Shown here: positions 36,004-44,735 of the stretch, piece by piece
How the letters are laid out: every line of letters starts with the position of its first letter
Position numbering within the stretch: position 1 is the stretch's first letter
Source: CAVRQM01 sp963838805
GTDB lineage: Bacteria; Pseudomonadota; Alphaproteobacteria; Acetobacterales; Acetobacteraceae
Direction of reading: 5' to 3'
DNA length: 64,000 nucleotides
NCBI GenBank assembly: GCA_963838805.1
Contig: CAWISK010000010.1
Span: 248,001 to 312,000, forward strand
The notes under the pieces: generated by a model
What the model saw: the letters and a program-made list of their open reading frames with translations, nothing else
What the model was told of the DNA's origin: nothing
Databases searched by the model: none
Made by a program: the position numbers and the translations under genes

Positions 36004-36747
36004 CTAGGCGAGCAGTCTTTCGCCCTTGGCGAGCCCGGCCGTGTCATAGGTCGTGGCGCTTTCGACGATGTGCCGCAGCATCATCTCCGCCGCCCGGTCC
36101 GGATCGCGCGCGCGCACCGTCTCCAGGATGGCGCGATGCTCGTCGAGTTCGCGCTGCTGATAGTCCGGAATATGGTCGAAGCGCCGGCCGCGCTGCATCA
36201 GCATCTCCAGAATCGATGCCATGAAGTTTGCGGCGACGCTGTTGTGCGAGGCCTGGGCCAACTGGACGTGGAAATGGGCGGCAAGCTCGCTGACCGGCCG
36301 GCCGGCGGCGATGGCCGCCGCATGGGCTGACAGCACCTGCTCGATCCGATCGAACTCGTCCTCGGCACCGCGGATTGCCGCGAGGCGCACATTGGCCGGC
36401 TCGATCATCTCGCGCGCCTCCAGCAGTTCCAGCGCCACGGGATTGCCGATCAGCACGGCAATCAGGTCAGGGCGGAACAGGCCGGCGGCCGTGGGGGCGC
36501 GGACATAGGTCCCGTGACCGGCGGTCGCCTCCACCACATTGACGGTGGCCAGGATCTGCAAGGCCTCGCGCACAGTGGAACGCCCGACCGCGAGCCGCTC
36601 GATCAGCTCCTTCTCGGTCGGCAGCTGGTCGCCCGGCTGCCACACGCCGTGGCGGATCATGTCCAGGATCTGGCGCGCCACGGTCTGCGCGGTGGTCGTC
36701 TTGACCACCGGCGTCAGGTCGAAAGCGGGGGAAGCGGTTCGGTGCAT
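36004..36747 (-). CDS. GntR/FadR-subfamily transcriptional regulator (FCD domain)
   Basis: 247 residues. The N-terminal winged helix-turn-helix (LPTEKELIERLAVGRSTVREALQIL) and wing GHGTYVR are clear. The C-terminal FCD effector domain carries the metal/ligand residues around LEAREMIEPANVRLA and HFHVQLAQASHN. FadR-subfamily members usually repress catabolic operons and are released by a carboxylate ligand. It is the first gene of the sugar-importer operon and divergent from the PLP lyase. The TGTCAGACA palindrome just upstream, repeated at 29271, is its likely operator. Confidence 0.88.
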   Translation of the reverse strand: MHRTASPAFDLTPVVKTTTAQTVARQILDMIRHGVWQPGDQLPTEKELIERLAVGRSTVREALQILATVNVVEATAGHGTYVRAPTAAGLFRPDLIAVLIGNPVALELLEAREMIEPANVRLAAIRGAEDEFDRIEQVLSAHAAAIAAGRPVSELAAHFHVQLAQASHNSVAANFMASILEMLMQRGRRFDHIPDYQQRELDEHRAILETVRARDPDRAAEMMLRHIVESATTYDTAGLAKGERLLA

Positions 36748-36761
36748 CAGACAGTGACAAA

Positions 36762-36770
36762 TGTCAGACA
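36762..36770. promoter_or_regulatory. TGTCAGACA palindrome in the gntR/PLP-lyase divergent promoter
   Basis: The element lies 15 bases before the gntR start and 43 before the divergent PLP gene, with a second partial copy (TCAGACAG) at 36747-36754. The identical 10-mer recurs at 29270-29279, which suggests a regulon controlled by the adjacent GntR-type protein. Confidence 0.55.
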
Positions 36771-36812
36771 GCCAGAGTAGGGTCTGCCCGCAAACTCTGT
36801 CAACGGCGACCG

Positions 36813-37982
36813 ATGCATACCGAACTACATTTTCGTCCCGTCGCGACCCGCCACGGCGCGGCATTCGCTTATAACCAGCCGCCGGCCTCTGATCCGGCGC
36901 TTGCCGGCTCGATATGGCGGTTCTGGCGCAGCCTGCCGCTGGCCGATCCCGCGCTGGCGGTAAGTCTGGGCGAAGGCAACACGCCGCTGCTGCCAAGCCG
37001 GCTGTTTCCCGAACTGCGGCTGTGGTGGAAGGACGAGGGCCGCAATCCGACCGGCTCGCACAAGGACCGCGCCCTGAGCGTGGCCGCCTCCTGCGCGGTG
37101 GCGCGCGGGGCGCGCATGATGGCGGTGGTGTCGGCCGGATCGACCGGGCTTTCGACCGCCGCCTATGCGGCGCGGGCCGGCTTGCCGGCGCTGTGCCTGA
37201 TGGCGCGTGGCGCGCCGATCGAGCGCGTGTATCCGGCGCGCGCGCTGGGGGCGCGGCTGCTGGAGCTGGACGCCGATATCGACACGCTGATCGCCGAATT
37301 GGGCACCTGGGCCGGTCGCGATGGTGTGTTCGTGGCATCCACGACGCGGCGTTCCTGCCCGGAGCAGGCGGAGGCGGCCAAAACCATCGCCTACGAGATC
37401 GCCGAGACCCTGCCGGGCGCGCCCGATTGGATGGTGGTTCCGGTCGGCGGCGGCGGCACGATTGCTGGCATCTGGCGCGGCTTCGACGAGCTGCAGCGCG
37501 CCGGCGCGATTGCCAGAGTGCCCCGCCTCGCGGCCGTCGTGCCCGCGACCCATGATGCGCTGGCGGCGGCGTTCGAACGCGGCATCGACAACCCCGCCGA
37601 CTTCGCCGCCCTGCCCTATCGCGACGATGTGCCGACCGTGCTCGCCAAGCTCTCCCACGCCCACCCGCCCGACGGGCTGGAAGCGCTGGAGGCGGTGCGG
37701 GCGTCAGGCGGCACGGTCGTTGCGTTGCCGGACGCGACGGCGCTGGATGCGGTGGCCGCGGTCGGTGCCCGTGACGGCTTGTATCTGGAACCGTCCTCGG
37801 CGATCGCGGCACCTGCCATCGCGAGCCTGCTGCAACGCGGCGACATTCGCGGCGGCGACAGCGTCGTGGCGCTGGCCGGCGGCCACGGCTTCCGCGAGAC
37901 GTTCGTCATGGCCGGGGCGCGCCCTGTCCGGCCCGAGACGGCGCGGCTGCGGGATTTGCCGGCGCTGCTGGGGAGGGATTGA
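36813..37982 (+). CDS. threonine synthase-like PLP-dependent lyase
   Basis: 389 residues of the fold-type II PLP family. LGEGNTPLLPS lies near residues 52-62, the Schiff-base lysine is K84 in NPTGSHKDRA, and the phosphate-binding loop is PVGGGGT near residue 210. The closest functional types are threonine synthases and ammonia-lyases for hydroxy or diamino acids. A methionine-pathway threonine synthase role is less likely because the gene sits in a catabolic locus, divergent from the gntR gene. It overlaps the following hydrolase gene by 1 base (TGATG). Confidence 0.8.
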   Translation: MHTELHFRPVATRHGAAFAYNQPPASDPALAGSIWRFWRSLPLADPALAVSLGEGNTPLLPSRLFPELRLWWKDEGRNPTGSHKDRALSVAASCAVARGARMMAVVSAGSTGLSTAAYAARAGLPALCLMARGAPIERVYPARALGARLLELDADIDTLIAELGTWAGRDGVFVASTTRRSCPEQAEAAKTIAYEIAETLPGAPDWMVVPVGGGGTIAGIWRGFDELQRAGAIARVPRLAAVVPATHDALAAAFERGIDNPADFAALPYRDDVPTVLAKLSHAHPPDGLEALEAVRASGGTVVALPDATALDAVAAVGARDGLYLEPSSAIAAPAIASLLQRGDIRGGDSVVALAGGHGFRETFVMAGARPVRPETARLRDLPALLGRD

Positions 37983-38692
37983 TGCAGCTGCTGCCCGGCC
38001 TGGAGGTCGTCCTTTCCGGGGCGCTAGGCTTCGACCTGTCCGACCCGTTCGACTGCACGTGCTACCGGCTGCACACCACGGCGGGCGCGGTGCTGTTCGA
38101 TACCGGCGTCGGCCGTGATCCCACTGCTTTGCCCGGCGAGCTGCCCGCCCTCGTCTTGCTGACGCACGCCCATGCGGATCATGCGGGTGGTGCCGCTTCC
38201 TTGCGTGCTCAGGGTGCAAGCGTGATGGCGGGAGCCGCCACGGCGGCGCTGGTGACGGCGGGCGATGAGCGTGGCATCAGCCTGGAGGCGGCGCGCGCGG
38301 CGGGTGGATATCCGGCCGATTACCGCTTCCAAGCCTGCGCGATCGACCACGTTCTGCACGACAACGAGACGCTGGCCTGGGGGGAGGTGCGGATCACCGC
38401 CGTAGCGACGCCCGGACACAGCGCCGACCACGTGTCCTTTCTCGTCGAGACGCCGACGGCTCGCATGCTGGTGGCCGGCGACGCGCTGTTCCACGGCGGC
38501 CGCGTACTGCTGCAGGATAGCTGGGACTGCGACGTGCCGGCCCTCTGCCGCTCGATCCGGCGCCTGGCGTCCCTCGATTTCGACATCTTCCTGCCCGGCC
38601 ACGGCGCCTTCAGTCTTTCGCGCGGCCGCCGCCATGCCGAGGCGGCACTCGCGGCGGTGAACCGGATGCTGGTGCCGCCGTCGGTTTTGTAG
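37982..38692 (+). CDS. metallo-beta-lactamase-fold hydrolase
   Basis: 236 residues. The metal motif THAHADHAGG near residues 60-70 gives the HxHxDH set; later ligands are in ATPGHSADHVSF, AGDALF and LPGHG. The fold includes glyoxalase II-like thioesterases, lactonases and hydrolases. ATG 37982 overlaps the PLP-lyase stop, so the pair is co-translated. It may hydrolyse a product or intermediate of the lyase; no substrate can be named. Confidence 0.83.
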   Translation: MQLLPGLEVVLSGALGFDLSDPFDCTCYRLHTTAGAVLFDTGVGRDPTALPGELPALVLLTHAHADHAGGAASLRAQGASVMAGAATAALVTAGDERGISLEAARAAGGYPADYRFQACAIDHVLHDNETLAWGEVRITAVATPGHSADHVSFLVETPTARMLVAGDALFHGGRVLLQDSWDCDVPALCRSIRRLASLDFDIFLPGHGAFSLSRGRRHAEAALAAVNRMLVPPSVL

Positions 38693-38835
38693 CGCGACGC
38701 TCACCGAATGCGGCTGCCCGCCGCTGCGTTGCTTGCGGGATTGTATACAGGCTCGATGCGTCGATGCAGTCCGCCGTGGGCGTGACTGGCACGGCTTGGT
38801 TTCGCGACTGCTCGCGTATAGGGCGATCGTTACAG

Positions 38836-38925
<90 letters not shown>

Positions 38926-39326
38926 CAGGCGGCCGCGGCCTTATACGCAGCGGCCGCCTGGCGCGCAACGCCAGGGCCATTGCGGGAACGAAGGATCATT
39001 CGGTTCTCTGAGCGATGGCCGCGTCCAGCGCTTGCTGGCGGTGCTCGGCGAAGTGCTCAAAGCCTTGAACATGTTTTTGACCCGGAGCGCGGGAAGGCAA
39101 TGGGGGCTGGTCGGTGGGTGACCGCCGCATGATGGGGTCAGGAGGGCGAAACGTCTCAATCTGTCCCGCGGCCTTGTCCGGGTGTAGTTATACGTCCTAA
39201 CTGGCCGACTGGCCGGTCTGATGCAATCCCGAATCGCCGCGGCCATGCCTTGACACCTTCCAGCCTGCATCCTTGTCTGCCGGTCCCACCCCGCCCGCCC
39301 ACGCGCGAACCCCAGGGACTTAGCCC
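38926..39326. other. intergenic region upstream of aspS
   Basis: About 400 bases without a supportable gene. A TTGACA (39250-39255) on the plus strand could be a -35 box for aspS, but the segment 17 bases further (TTGTCT) is a poor -10, so no promoter is claimed firmly. No repeat or RNA motif was recognised. Confidence 0.4.
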
Positions 39327-41108
39327 ATGCACGCCTACCGCACCCACACCTGCGGCGCGCTCCGCGCCGCCGACGCCGGAACGACGGCGCGCCTGTCCGG
39401 GTGGGTCCACAGCAAGCGCGATCACGGCGGGCTGCTGTTCATCGACCTGCGCGACCATTACGGGCTCACGCAGATCGTCTTCGCCAGCGGTACGCCGGCC
39501 TTCGAGGCGGCCGACCGATTGCGCGCCGAGAGCGTCGTCACCGTGACCGGCGAGGTGGTCCGCCGCGAGCCGGGCACCGTCAACCCGCGCCTGCCCACCG
39601 GCGAGATCGAGCTGCGCGCGGCCTCGCTCGAATTGCAGTCGGCAGCCGACGTGCTGCCGATGCAGGTCGCGGGAGACGAGAAATACCCCGACGATATTCG
39701 GCTGAGATACCGCTTCATCGACCTGCGCCGCGACAAGGTGCATCGCAACATGATGCTGCGCGCGGGCGTCATCACCTCGATCCGCCGTCGCATGATCGAC
39801 GCGGGATTCACCGAGTTCCAGACACCGATCCTGACCGCCTCCAGCCCCGAGGGTGCGCGCGACTTCCTGGTGCCCGCACGGCTGCATCCGGGCCGCTTCT
39901 ACGCGCTGCCGCAGGCGCCGCAGCAGTTCAAGCAATTGCTGATGGTGGCAGGGTTCGACCGCTATTTCCAGATCGCCCCCTGCTTCCGCGACGAGGCGAG
40001 CCGCGCGGACCGTTCGCCCGGCGAGTTCTACCAGCTCGATTTCGAGATGAGCTTCGTGACACAGGAGGACGTGTTCAACACGATCGAGCCGGTGATCGCA
40101 GGCGTGTTCGAGGAGTTCGCCGAAGGCCGCGCGGTGGATCGCCCGCCCTTCGCGCGCATCCCGTTCGAGACTGCATTGCTGGAATACGGATCGGACAAGC
40201 CCGATCTGCGCAACCCGCTGCGCATCGCCGATGTGACACGGCATTTCGTCGGCTCCGGCTTCGGCCTGTTCGCGAAGATCGCGGCGAGCGGTGGCGTGGT
40301 GCGCGCCATTCCGGCACCCGGAACCGCCGCCCATCCACGCAGCTTCTTCGACAAGCTGAACGAGTGGGCGCGCGAGCAGGGAGCGGCAGGACTCGGCTAC
40401 ATCCAGTTCGAGGCGGAGGGTGCGAAGGGTCCGATCGCACGCAATCTGGAGCCGGAGCGCGCCGAGGCGATCCGCGACACCTGCGGTCTTGCCCCGGGGG
40501 ACAGCGTGTTCTTCGCCGCCGGCAAGAGCGGGGAAGCCTGGAAGCTGGCGGGCGCCGTCCGCACCAAGCTGGGCCTCGATCTCGGCCTGACCGCCAGCGG
40601 AGAATTCCGCTTCTGCTGGGTGACGGATTTCCCGATGTACGAGCGCGACGAGGAAACCGGGCAGATCGGCTTCTCGCACAATCCGTTCTCCATGCCGCAG
40701 GGCGGCATGGAGGCGCTGGAGACGCTCGATCCGCTCGATATCAAGGCGTTCCAGTACGACATCGTCTGCAATGGCATCGAGCTGTCCTCGGGCGCCATCC
40801 GCAACCACAGTCCCGACGTGATGCTGCGCGCCTTCGCCATCGCCGGCTATGCGGCGGAGGAAGTCGAGGCGCGGTTCGGCGGCATGCTGAACGCCTTCCG
40901 CTACGGCGCGCCGCCGCATGGCGGCTCGGCGCCGGGGATCGACCGCATCGTCATGCTGCTGGCCGACGAGCCGAACATTCGCGAGGTGATCCTGTTCCCG
41001 CTGAACCAGCAGGGCGAGGATCTGATGATGGGCGCCCCAGCCCCGGTGGCCGAATCGCGGCTGCGCGAACTGTCGCTGCGCGTGGTCCTGCCGCCCAAGG
41101 GGACGTGA
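39327..41108 (+). CDS. aspS: aspartyl-tRNA synthetase (probably non-discriminating, Asp/Asn)
   Basis: 593 residues, the normal length of bacterial AspRS: N-terminal anticodon-binding OB domain, catalytic core with inserted GAD domain (about 290-420), and class II motif 2 in CFRDEASRADRSPGEFYQ and motif 3 in GGSAPGIDRIVMLL. It charges tRNA-Asp. The anticodon-domain sequence KRDHGG has His where discriminating enzymes such as that of E. coli have Leu, and EPGTVNP carries the matching Gly. In the characterised Pseudomonas-type enzyme these positions go with charging of both tRNA-Asp and tRNA-Asn, so a GatCAB pathway is expected elsewhere in the genome. AGGGA lies 8 bases before the ATG. Confidence 0.93.
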   Translation: MHAYRTHTCGALRAADAGTTARLSGWVHSKRDHGGLLFIDLRDHYGLTQIVFASGTPAFEAADRLRAESVVTVTGEVVRREPGTVNPRLPTGEIELRAASLELQSAADVLPMQVAGDEKYPDDIRLRYRFIDLRRDKVHRNMMLRAGVITSIRRRMIDAGFTEFQTPILTASSPEGARDFLVPARLHPGRFYALPQAPQQFKQLLMVAGFDRYFQIAPCFRDEASRADRSPGEFYQLDFEMSFVTQEDVFNTIEPVIAGVFEEFAEGRAVDRPPFARIPFETALLEYGSDKPDLRNPLRIADVTRHFVGSGFGLFAKIAASGGVVRAIPAPGTAAHPRSFFDKLNEWAREQGAAGLGYIQFEAEGAKGPIARNLEPERAEAIRDTCGLAPGDSVFFAAGKSGEAWKLAGAVRTKLGLDLGLTASGEFRFCWVTDFPMYERDEETGQIGFSHNPFSMPQGGMEALETLDPLDIKAFQYDIVCNGIELSSGAIRNHSPDVMLRAFAIAGYAAEEVEARFGGMLNAFRYGAPPHGGSAPGIDRIVMLLADEPNIREVILFPLNQQGEDLMMGAPAPVAESRLRELSLRVVLPPKGT

Positions 41109-41196
41109 ACCGCTCCGGCCGGTGGCGGAGTGCCGCCTGTCGCCCTATCCTGCTTGGCCCGGTCCCGAGCGACCGCCCGTCCGTGGAGTATTGCTG

Positions 41197-42006
41197 ATGC
41201 CGTCACGACGCCGCGCCATGCTCCTGCTGGCGGCTCTCTGTCTCGCCGCCGCCGGGGCGTCGGGCATGTCACCGGCCAGCGCCACGGACCTCGCGGCGCA
41301 CCGGGCGGTGTACGACCTCAAGCTCGACGCGGGGAAGAGCAGCGGCGTCGCCGCCGCTCACGGCCGGATGGACTACGAGATGCTGGATGTCTGCAACGGC
41401 TGGGCCACGACGCAGCGGCTGGCCATGACCGTCACCAACAATGACGGGCAGGACGTGCAGATGCTCTCCGACTACGAGACCTACGAGAGCAAGGACGGGC
41501 TGAAGCTGCGCTTCCGGATGCGGCAGACGACCGACGAGGCGGTGACCAGCGACATCGAGGGCGACGCCACGCTGGCCCCTGGCGGCAGCGGCGGCATCGC
41601 CCACTACACCATGCCGCACAAGACCACCGAGAAGCTGCCGATGGGCACGCTGTTTCCCACCATGCACACGGCGACCCTGCTGGCGGCGGCGGAAGCCGGC
41701 AAGAAGTTCCTGGCCCTGCCGCTGTTCGACGGAACCAGCGAAAAAGGCGCCCAGCACAGCTTCATCTTCATCACCGGCTGGCACGGGCCGAGCCCCGACA
41801 AATGGCCACCTTTGGCCAAGCTGCCGAGCGGGCGCTTCCACATCAGCTTCTTCGACCGCACGCCGAGTGCCATGGAGCCGGACTACGAGGTATCGATGCG
41901 CTACTGGGCGAACGGCGTCGCCGACAACCTCAAGATGGATTTCGGCGATTTCGTCATGGACGGCACGCTGCGCGACTTCCACCTGATGACCCGCCACGGC
42001 TGCTAA
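41197..42006 (+). CDS. eipB: EipB (DUF1849) periplasmic cell-envelope integrity protein
   Basis: 269 residues from ATG 41197 (GGAG 9 bases upstream). A signal peptide is followed by the DUF1849 start LAAHRAVYDLKLDAG, then AHGRMDYEMLDVCNGW and TTQRLAMT. The remaining strands fit the spiral beta-barrel known from Brucella EipB, including two cysteines. EipB acts in the periplasm and supports envelope integrity in Alphaproteobacteria. It follows aspS on the same strand; the CHAD gene follows 58 bases later. Confidence 0.85.
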   Translation: MPSRRRAMLLLAALCLAAAGASGMSPASATDLAAHRAVYDLKLDAGKSSGVAAAHGRMDYEMLDVCNGWATTQRLAMTVTNNDGQDVQMLSDYETYESKDGLKLRFRMRQTTDEAVTSDIEGDATLAPGGSGGIAHYTMPHKTTEKLPMGTLFPTMHTATLLAAAEAGKKFLALPLFDGTSEKGAQHSFIFITGWHGPSPDKWPPLAKLPSGRFHISFFDRTPSAMEPDYEVSMRYWANGVADNLKMDFGDFVMDGTLRDFHLMTRHGC

Positions 42007-42064
42007 GGGCGGCGGCCGTCCCGGCGCCACCTTGCGCGTGGCAGCGGGAACGAGAGGGAGAGGT

Positions 42065-42994
42065 ATGGACACCATCCTGAGCGACGCCGCGCCGGCGCCC
42101 TCCAAGGCACCCGACGTGACGCTCGAGCCCCGCATGCACGCGGCGGAGGCGCTACACCTCGTCGTGAGCGGGGCGCTGCAGCATCTGCGCGCCAACGAGG
42201 CGCCGGCGGCCGCGGGCGATGTCGAGGGCGTGCATCAGCTTCGCGTCGCGGTACGGCGGCTACGCACGGCCCTGGTGCTGTTCGAGAAACTGCTGGAACC
42301 GCACGCCGTGATCCGCTTCGAGACGGAGCTGCGCCGTCTGGGCCGGCTGTTCGGACAGGCGCGCGACTGGGACGTGTTCTGCACCGAAACGCTGGAGCAG
42401 GCCGATCTCGGCGGCATGGAAGCCAAGGCCGCGCTGCGCCGTGCCGCGGCCCCGGCGCGGGAAGCCGCCCATGCCGCCCTGCGCGCCGAGCTGGCCGCAC
42501 CCCTGCTGCACCGGCTGCTGGAGGGCATTGCCGATTGGGTCGATCCGCTGCGCACCGAAGCGGGTGCCGTGGGCGAACTGCGCTGGCAGCGGAGGCTGGA
42601 CAGGGTGTCGCCCGCGCTGCTCGAGCGGCTGGAACGCAAGGTCGATCGGCGCGGCCGGCATCTGCGCCGCGCCACGCCCGAGGGGCTGCACGCGCTGCGC
42701 AAATCGCTCAAGAAGCTGCGCTACGGCGCGGAGTTCCTGGAGAGCATCCACGGACGCAAGGCGGCCCGCTCGTTCCGGCACGGCTGCCGCGATCTGCAAG
42801 ACCTGCTGGGGCGGATCAACGATGCAGCCGCTTCCGTGCGGCTGGCGGCGATCCTGGATGCCGGGGATCGGCCGGATCTGGCGCCGGCGGTCGGCGCGCT
42901 GGCCAAATGGGCCGAGCGCCGCACGAAAAACGCCCGCCACGGACTGCCCCGCGCCTGGGCTGCGTTCCGCGCCGCCAAGCGTCCCTGGCATTAG
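42065..42994 (+). CDS. CHAD-domain protein
   Basis: 309 residues, all-helical and rich in Arg, His and Leu. It has the conserved CHAD features: EGVHQLRVAVRRLRTAL near residues 58-74, ARDWDV, and the second half motif EGLHALRKSLKKLRYGAEFL. CHAD domains bind polyphosphate and associate with polyphosphate granules. ATG 42065 was chosen for its GAGAGGGAGAGG site. No CYTH domain is attached. Confidence 0.86.
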   Translation: MDTILSDAAPAPSKAPDVTLEPRMHAAEALHLVVSGALQHLRANEAPAAAGDVEGVHQLRVAVRRLRTALVLFEKLLEPHAVIRFETELRRLGRLFGQARDWDVFCTETLEQADLGGMEAKAALRRAAAPAREAAHAALRAELAAPLLHRLLEGIADWVDPLRTEAGAVGELRWQRRLDRVSPALLERLERKVDRRGRHLRRATPEGLHALRKSLKKLRYGAEFLESIHGRKAARSFRHGCRDLQDLLGRINDAAASVRLAAILDAGDRPDLAPAVGALAKWAERRTKNARHGLPRAWAAFRAAKRPWH

Positions 42995-43011
42995 GCGATG
43001 GGCGCCAGGCG

Positions 43012-43710
43012 ATGAACGCCACGCTCGGCGGGGGCGAGATCGCGCTCAGGCTGGCACTGGCGTTGCTGGCCGGGGCACTGGTGGGGCTTGATCGCGGCGA
43101 GCACGCCGAACCCGCCGGACTGCGCACCATGATCCTGGTGTGCCTCGCCGCATGCGTGGCGATGGTGCTGGCCAATCTGGTTTTCGCCGACACGACGGAC
43201 ACGCGCAACGCGGTGCTGCGCCTCGATCCCATGCGCCTGCCGCTGGGCGTGCTGTCGGGCATCGGCTTCATCGGCGGTGGCGCCATCCTGCGGCGCGGCG
43301 AGCTGGTGCTGGGTGTCACCACCGCGGCGACGCTGTGGCTGGTGACGATGATCGGCCTGTGCTTCGGCGGCGGCTGGTATGCGCTCGGCTGCGCCGCCAC
43401 GGCACTCGCGCTGGCGACACTCTGGCCGCTGCGCGCGCTGGAAAAGCGCTTGCGCCTGCATCGCAGGGGAATGCTGCTGCTGGAATCGGTGGCGGACGGG
43501 CCGGACGCGGATCGCGTGCTGGCGCTGCTGTCCGCGCGCGGCTTTTCCCTGCGCTCCCGCCAGGTCGCGGTGGAGCCGCAGGGGGAGCGTCGGTCCCTGC
43601 AATGCAGCGGCCGCTATCGCGGCGCCTATCCCGGCTGGTCGGAGGCGGTCATCGCCGAACTGACCAACCTGCCCGGCGTGCTGAAGGTGGAATGGCACGA
43701 CATGGATTAG
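43012..43710 (+). CDS. MgtC/SapB-family membrane protein
   Basis: 232 residues. The N-terminal ~130 residues hold the MgtC membrane domain with GALVGLDRGEHAEPAGLRT and the GIGFIGGGAILRRG segment conserved in the family. The C-terminal ~90 residues form a soluble ACT-like domain. MgtC proteins modulate ATP synthase and membrane potential under low magnesium in pathogens; in other bacteria the role is unclear. It starts 17 bases after the CHAD gene and is convergent with the 43726 gene. Confidence 0.84.
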   Translation: MNATLGGGEIALRLALALLAGALVGLDRGEHAEPAGLRTMILVCLAACVAMVLANLVFADTTDTRNAVLRLDPMRLPLGVLSGIGFIGGGAILRRGELVLGVTTAATLWLVTMIGLCFGGGWYALGCAATALALATLWPLRALEKRLRLHRRGMLLLESVADGPDADRVLALLSARGFSLRSRQVAVEPQGERRSLQCSGRYRGAYPGWSEAVIAELTNLPGVLKVEWHDMD

Positions 43711-43725
43711 GCACTCCGCCGGCCA

Positions 43726-43992
43726 CTACGCCTTGCGGCGCAGGCGCTGCGCGTTGGCGGTGGCGCGACGGTGCCACGGGCGCAGCACCGCATCGTGGCC
43801 CGCTCCGGTCATCATGGCCAGCGTGGAGATCTGGGCCGCGCGGATCTTCTCGGCCATCATGCGCTGGTATTCCGCGGCGCTGCAGGCGCCCTGCGCCATC
43901 AGGCTGGTGCGGCGCCAGATGGTCTCCCACGAGGCAAGCGACAGCTCGGCCAGCATCATCGGAAGCGGCTTCAGGGTGTTCTTACGCGCCAT
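43726..43992 (-). CDS. small conserved helical protein, possibly phasin-like
   Basis: 88 residues from ATG 43992 with GGAG about 9 bases upstream. Helical and basic, with ASWETIWRRTSLMAQG, a SAAEYQRMMAEK segment and a C-terminal PWHRRATANAQRLRR. The pattern resembles short proteins of Acetobacteraceae with a weak phasin-like character. It follows pdxJ by 29 bases and may be the last gene of the TCA transcript. Function unknown. Confidence 0.6.
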   Translation of the reverse strand: MARKNTLKPLPMMLAELSLASWETIWRRTSLMAQGACSAAEYQRMMAEKIRAAQISTLAMMTGAGHDAVLRPWHRRATANAQRLRRKA

Positions 43993-44021
43993 GTCGGCAT
44001 CTCCGGAAAAGGGGCGGCTGG

Positions 44022-44735
44022 CTAGGCACGGACAGCGTCCATCAGCCATCGCATCCGCCGCACAACGCTGGTGATGCCGTCCAGTATCGCCTCGCCAATC
44101 AGGAAATGACCGATATTGAGTTCGACCACCTCCGGCAGCGCCGCGACCGCGCCGACATTGTCATAGGTCAGTCCGTGACCGGCATGGCATTCCAGCCCGA
44201 GTGCGGTCGTGCGTGAGGCTGCATCGCGCAGCCGGTCCAGCTCGCCCGCACGGCCTTCGGCATAGGCGCCGGTATGCAGCTCGACCACGGCGGCGCCGAT
44301 TTCGGCACTCGCCCGTAGCTGGCGCGGCTCGGGATCGACGAACATCGAGACGCGGATGCCGGCGTCGCACAGCGCGGCCACGCGGTCGCGCAAGATCGCC
44401 ACCTGACCGGCCACGTCCAGCCCACCCTCGGTGGTGATCTCGGCCCGCCGTTCCGGCACCAGGCAGCAGGCGTGCGGCCGCAGATCGCAGGCGATGCGCA
44501 CCATCTCCTCGGTCGCGGCCATCTCCATGTTGAGCGGGACGGGCAGCGCGCGCAGGGCCGCCATGTCGGCGTCGCGCATGTGCCGCCGGTCCTCGCGCAA
44601 ATGCGCGGTGATGCCATCGACGCCTGCCGCGATCGCGGCAGCCGCCACCGCGACCGGATCGGGGTGCAGGCCGCCGCGCGCATTGCGGATCGTGGCGACG
44701 TGATCGACGTTCAGCCCCAGCCGCAATTGCGGCAT
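44022..44735 (-). CDS. pdxJ: pyridoxine 5'-phosphate synthase
   Basis: 237-residue TIM-barrel enzyme that condenses 3-amino-2-oxopropyl phosphate with deoxyxylulose 5-phosphate to pyridoxine 5'-phosphate. Signatures: LGLNVDHVATIRNARGG at the N-terminus, GITAHLREDRRHM (catalytic His/Arg), NMEMAATEEM and LECHAGHGLTYDN, and LNIGHFLIGEA near the end. It overlaps the lpd stop by 1 base, so it is carried on the TCA transcript. Confidence 0.95.
   Translation of the reverse strand: MPQLRLGLNVDHVATIRNARGGLHPDPVAVAAAAIAAGVDGITAHLREDRRHMRDADMAALRALPVPLNMEMAATEEMVRIACDLRPHACCLVPERRAEITTEGGLDVAGQVAILRDRVAALCDAGIRVSMFVDPEPRQLRASAEIGAAVVELHTGAYAEGRAGELDRLRDAASRTTALGLECHAGHGLTYDNVGAVAALPEVVELNIGHFLIGEAILDGITSVVRRMRWLMDAVRA

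Noticed and set aside
36004..37812. A 602-codon minus-strand open frame extending upstream of gntR
   Set aside because: Only the part from ATG 36747 shows protein-family sequence. The extension is Arg/Pro/Ala-rich and antisense to the PLP-lyase gene, a typical GC-rich shadow.
39250..39278. Promoter for aspS with TTGACA at 39250
   Set aside because: The -35 match is perfect but no acceptable -10 lies 16-18 bases downstream.
39156..40919. A 587-codon minus-strand open frame
   Set aside because: Antisense of aspS; codon bias of the sense gene explains the open frame.
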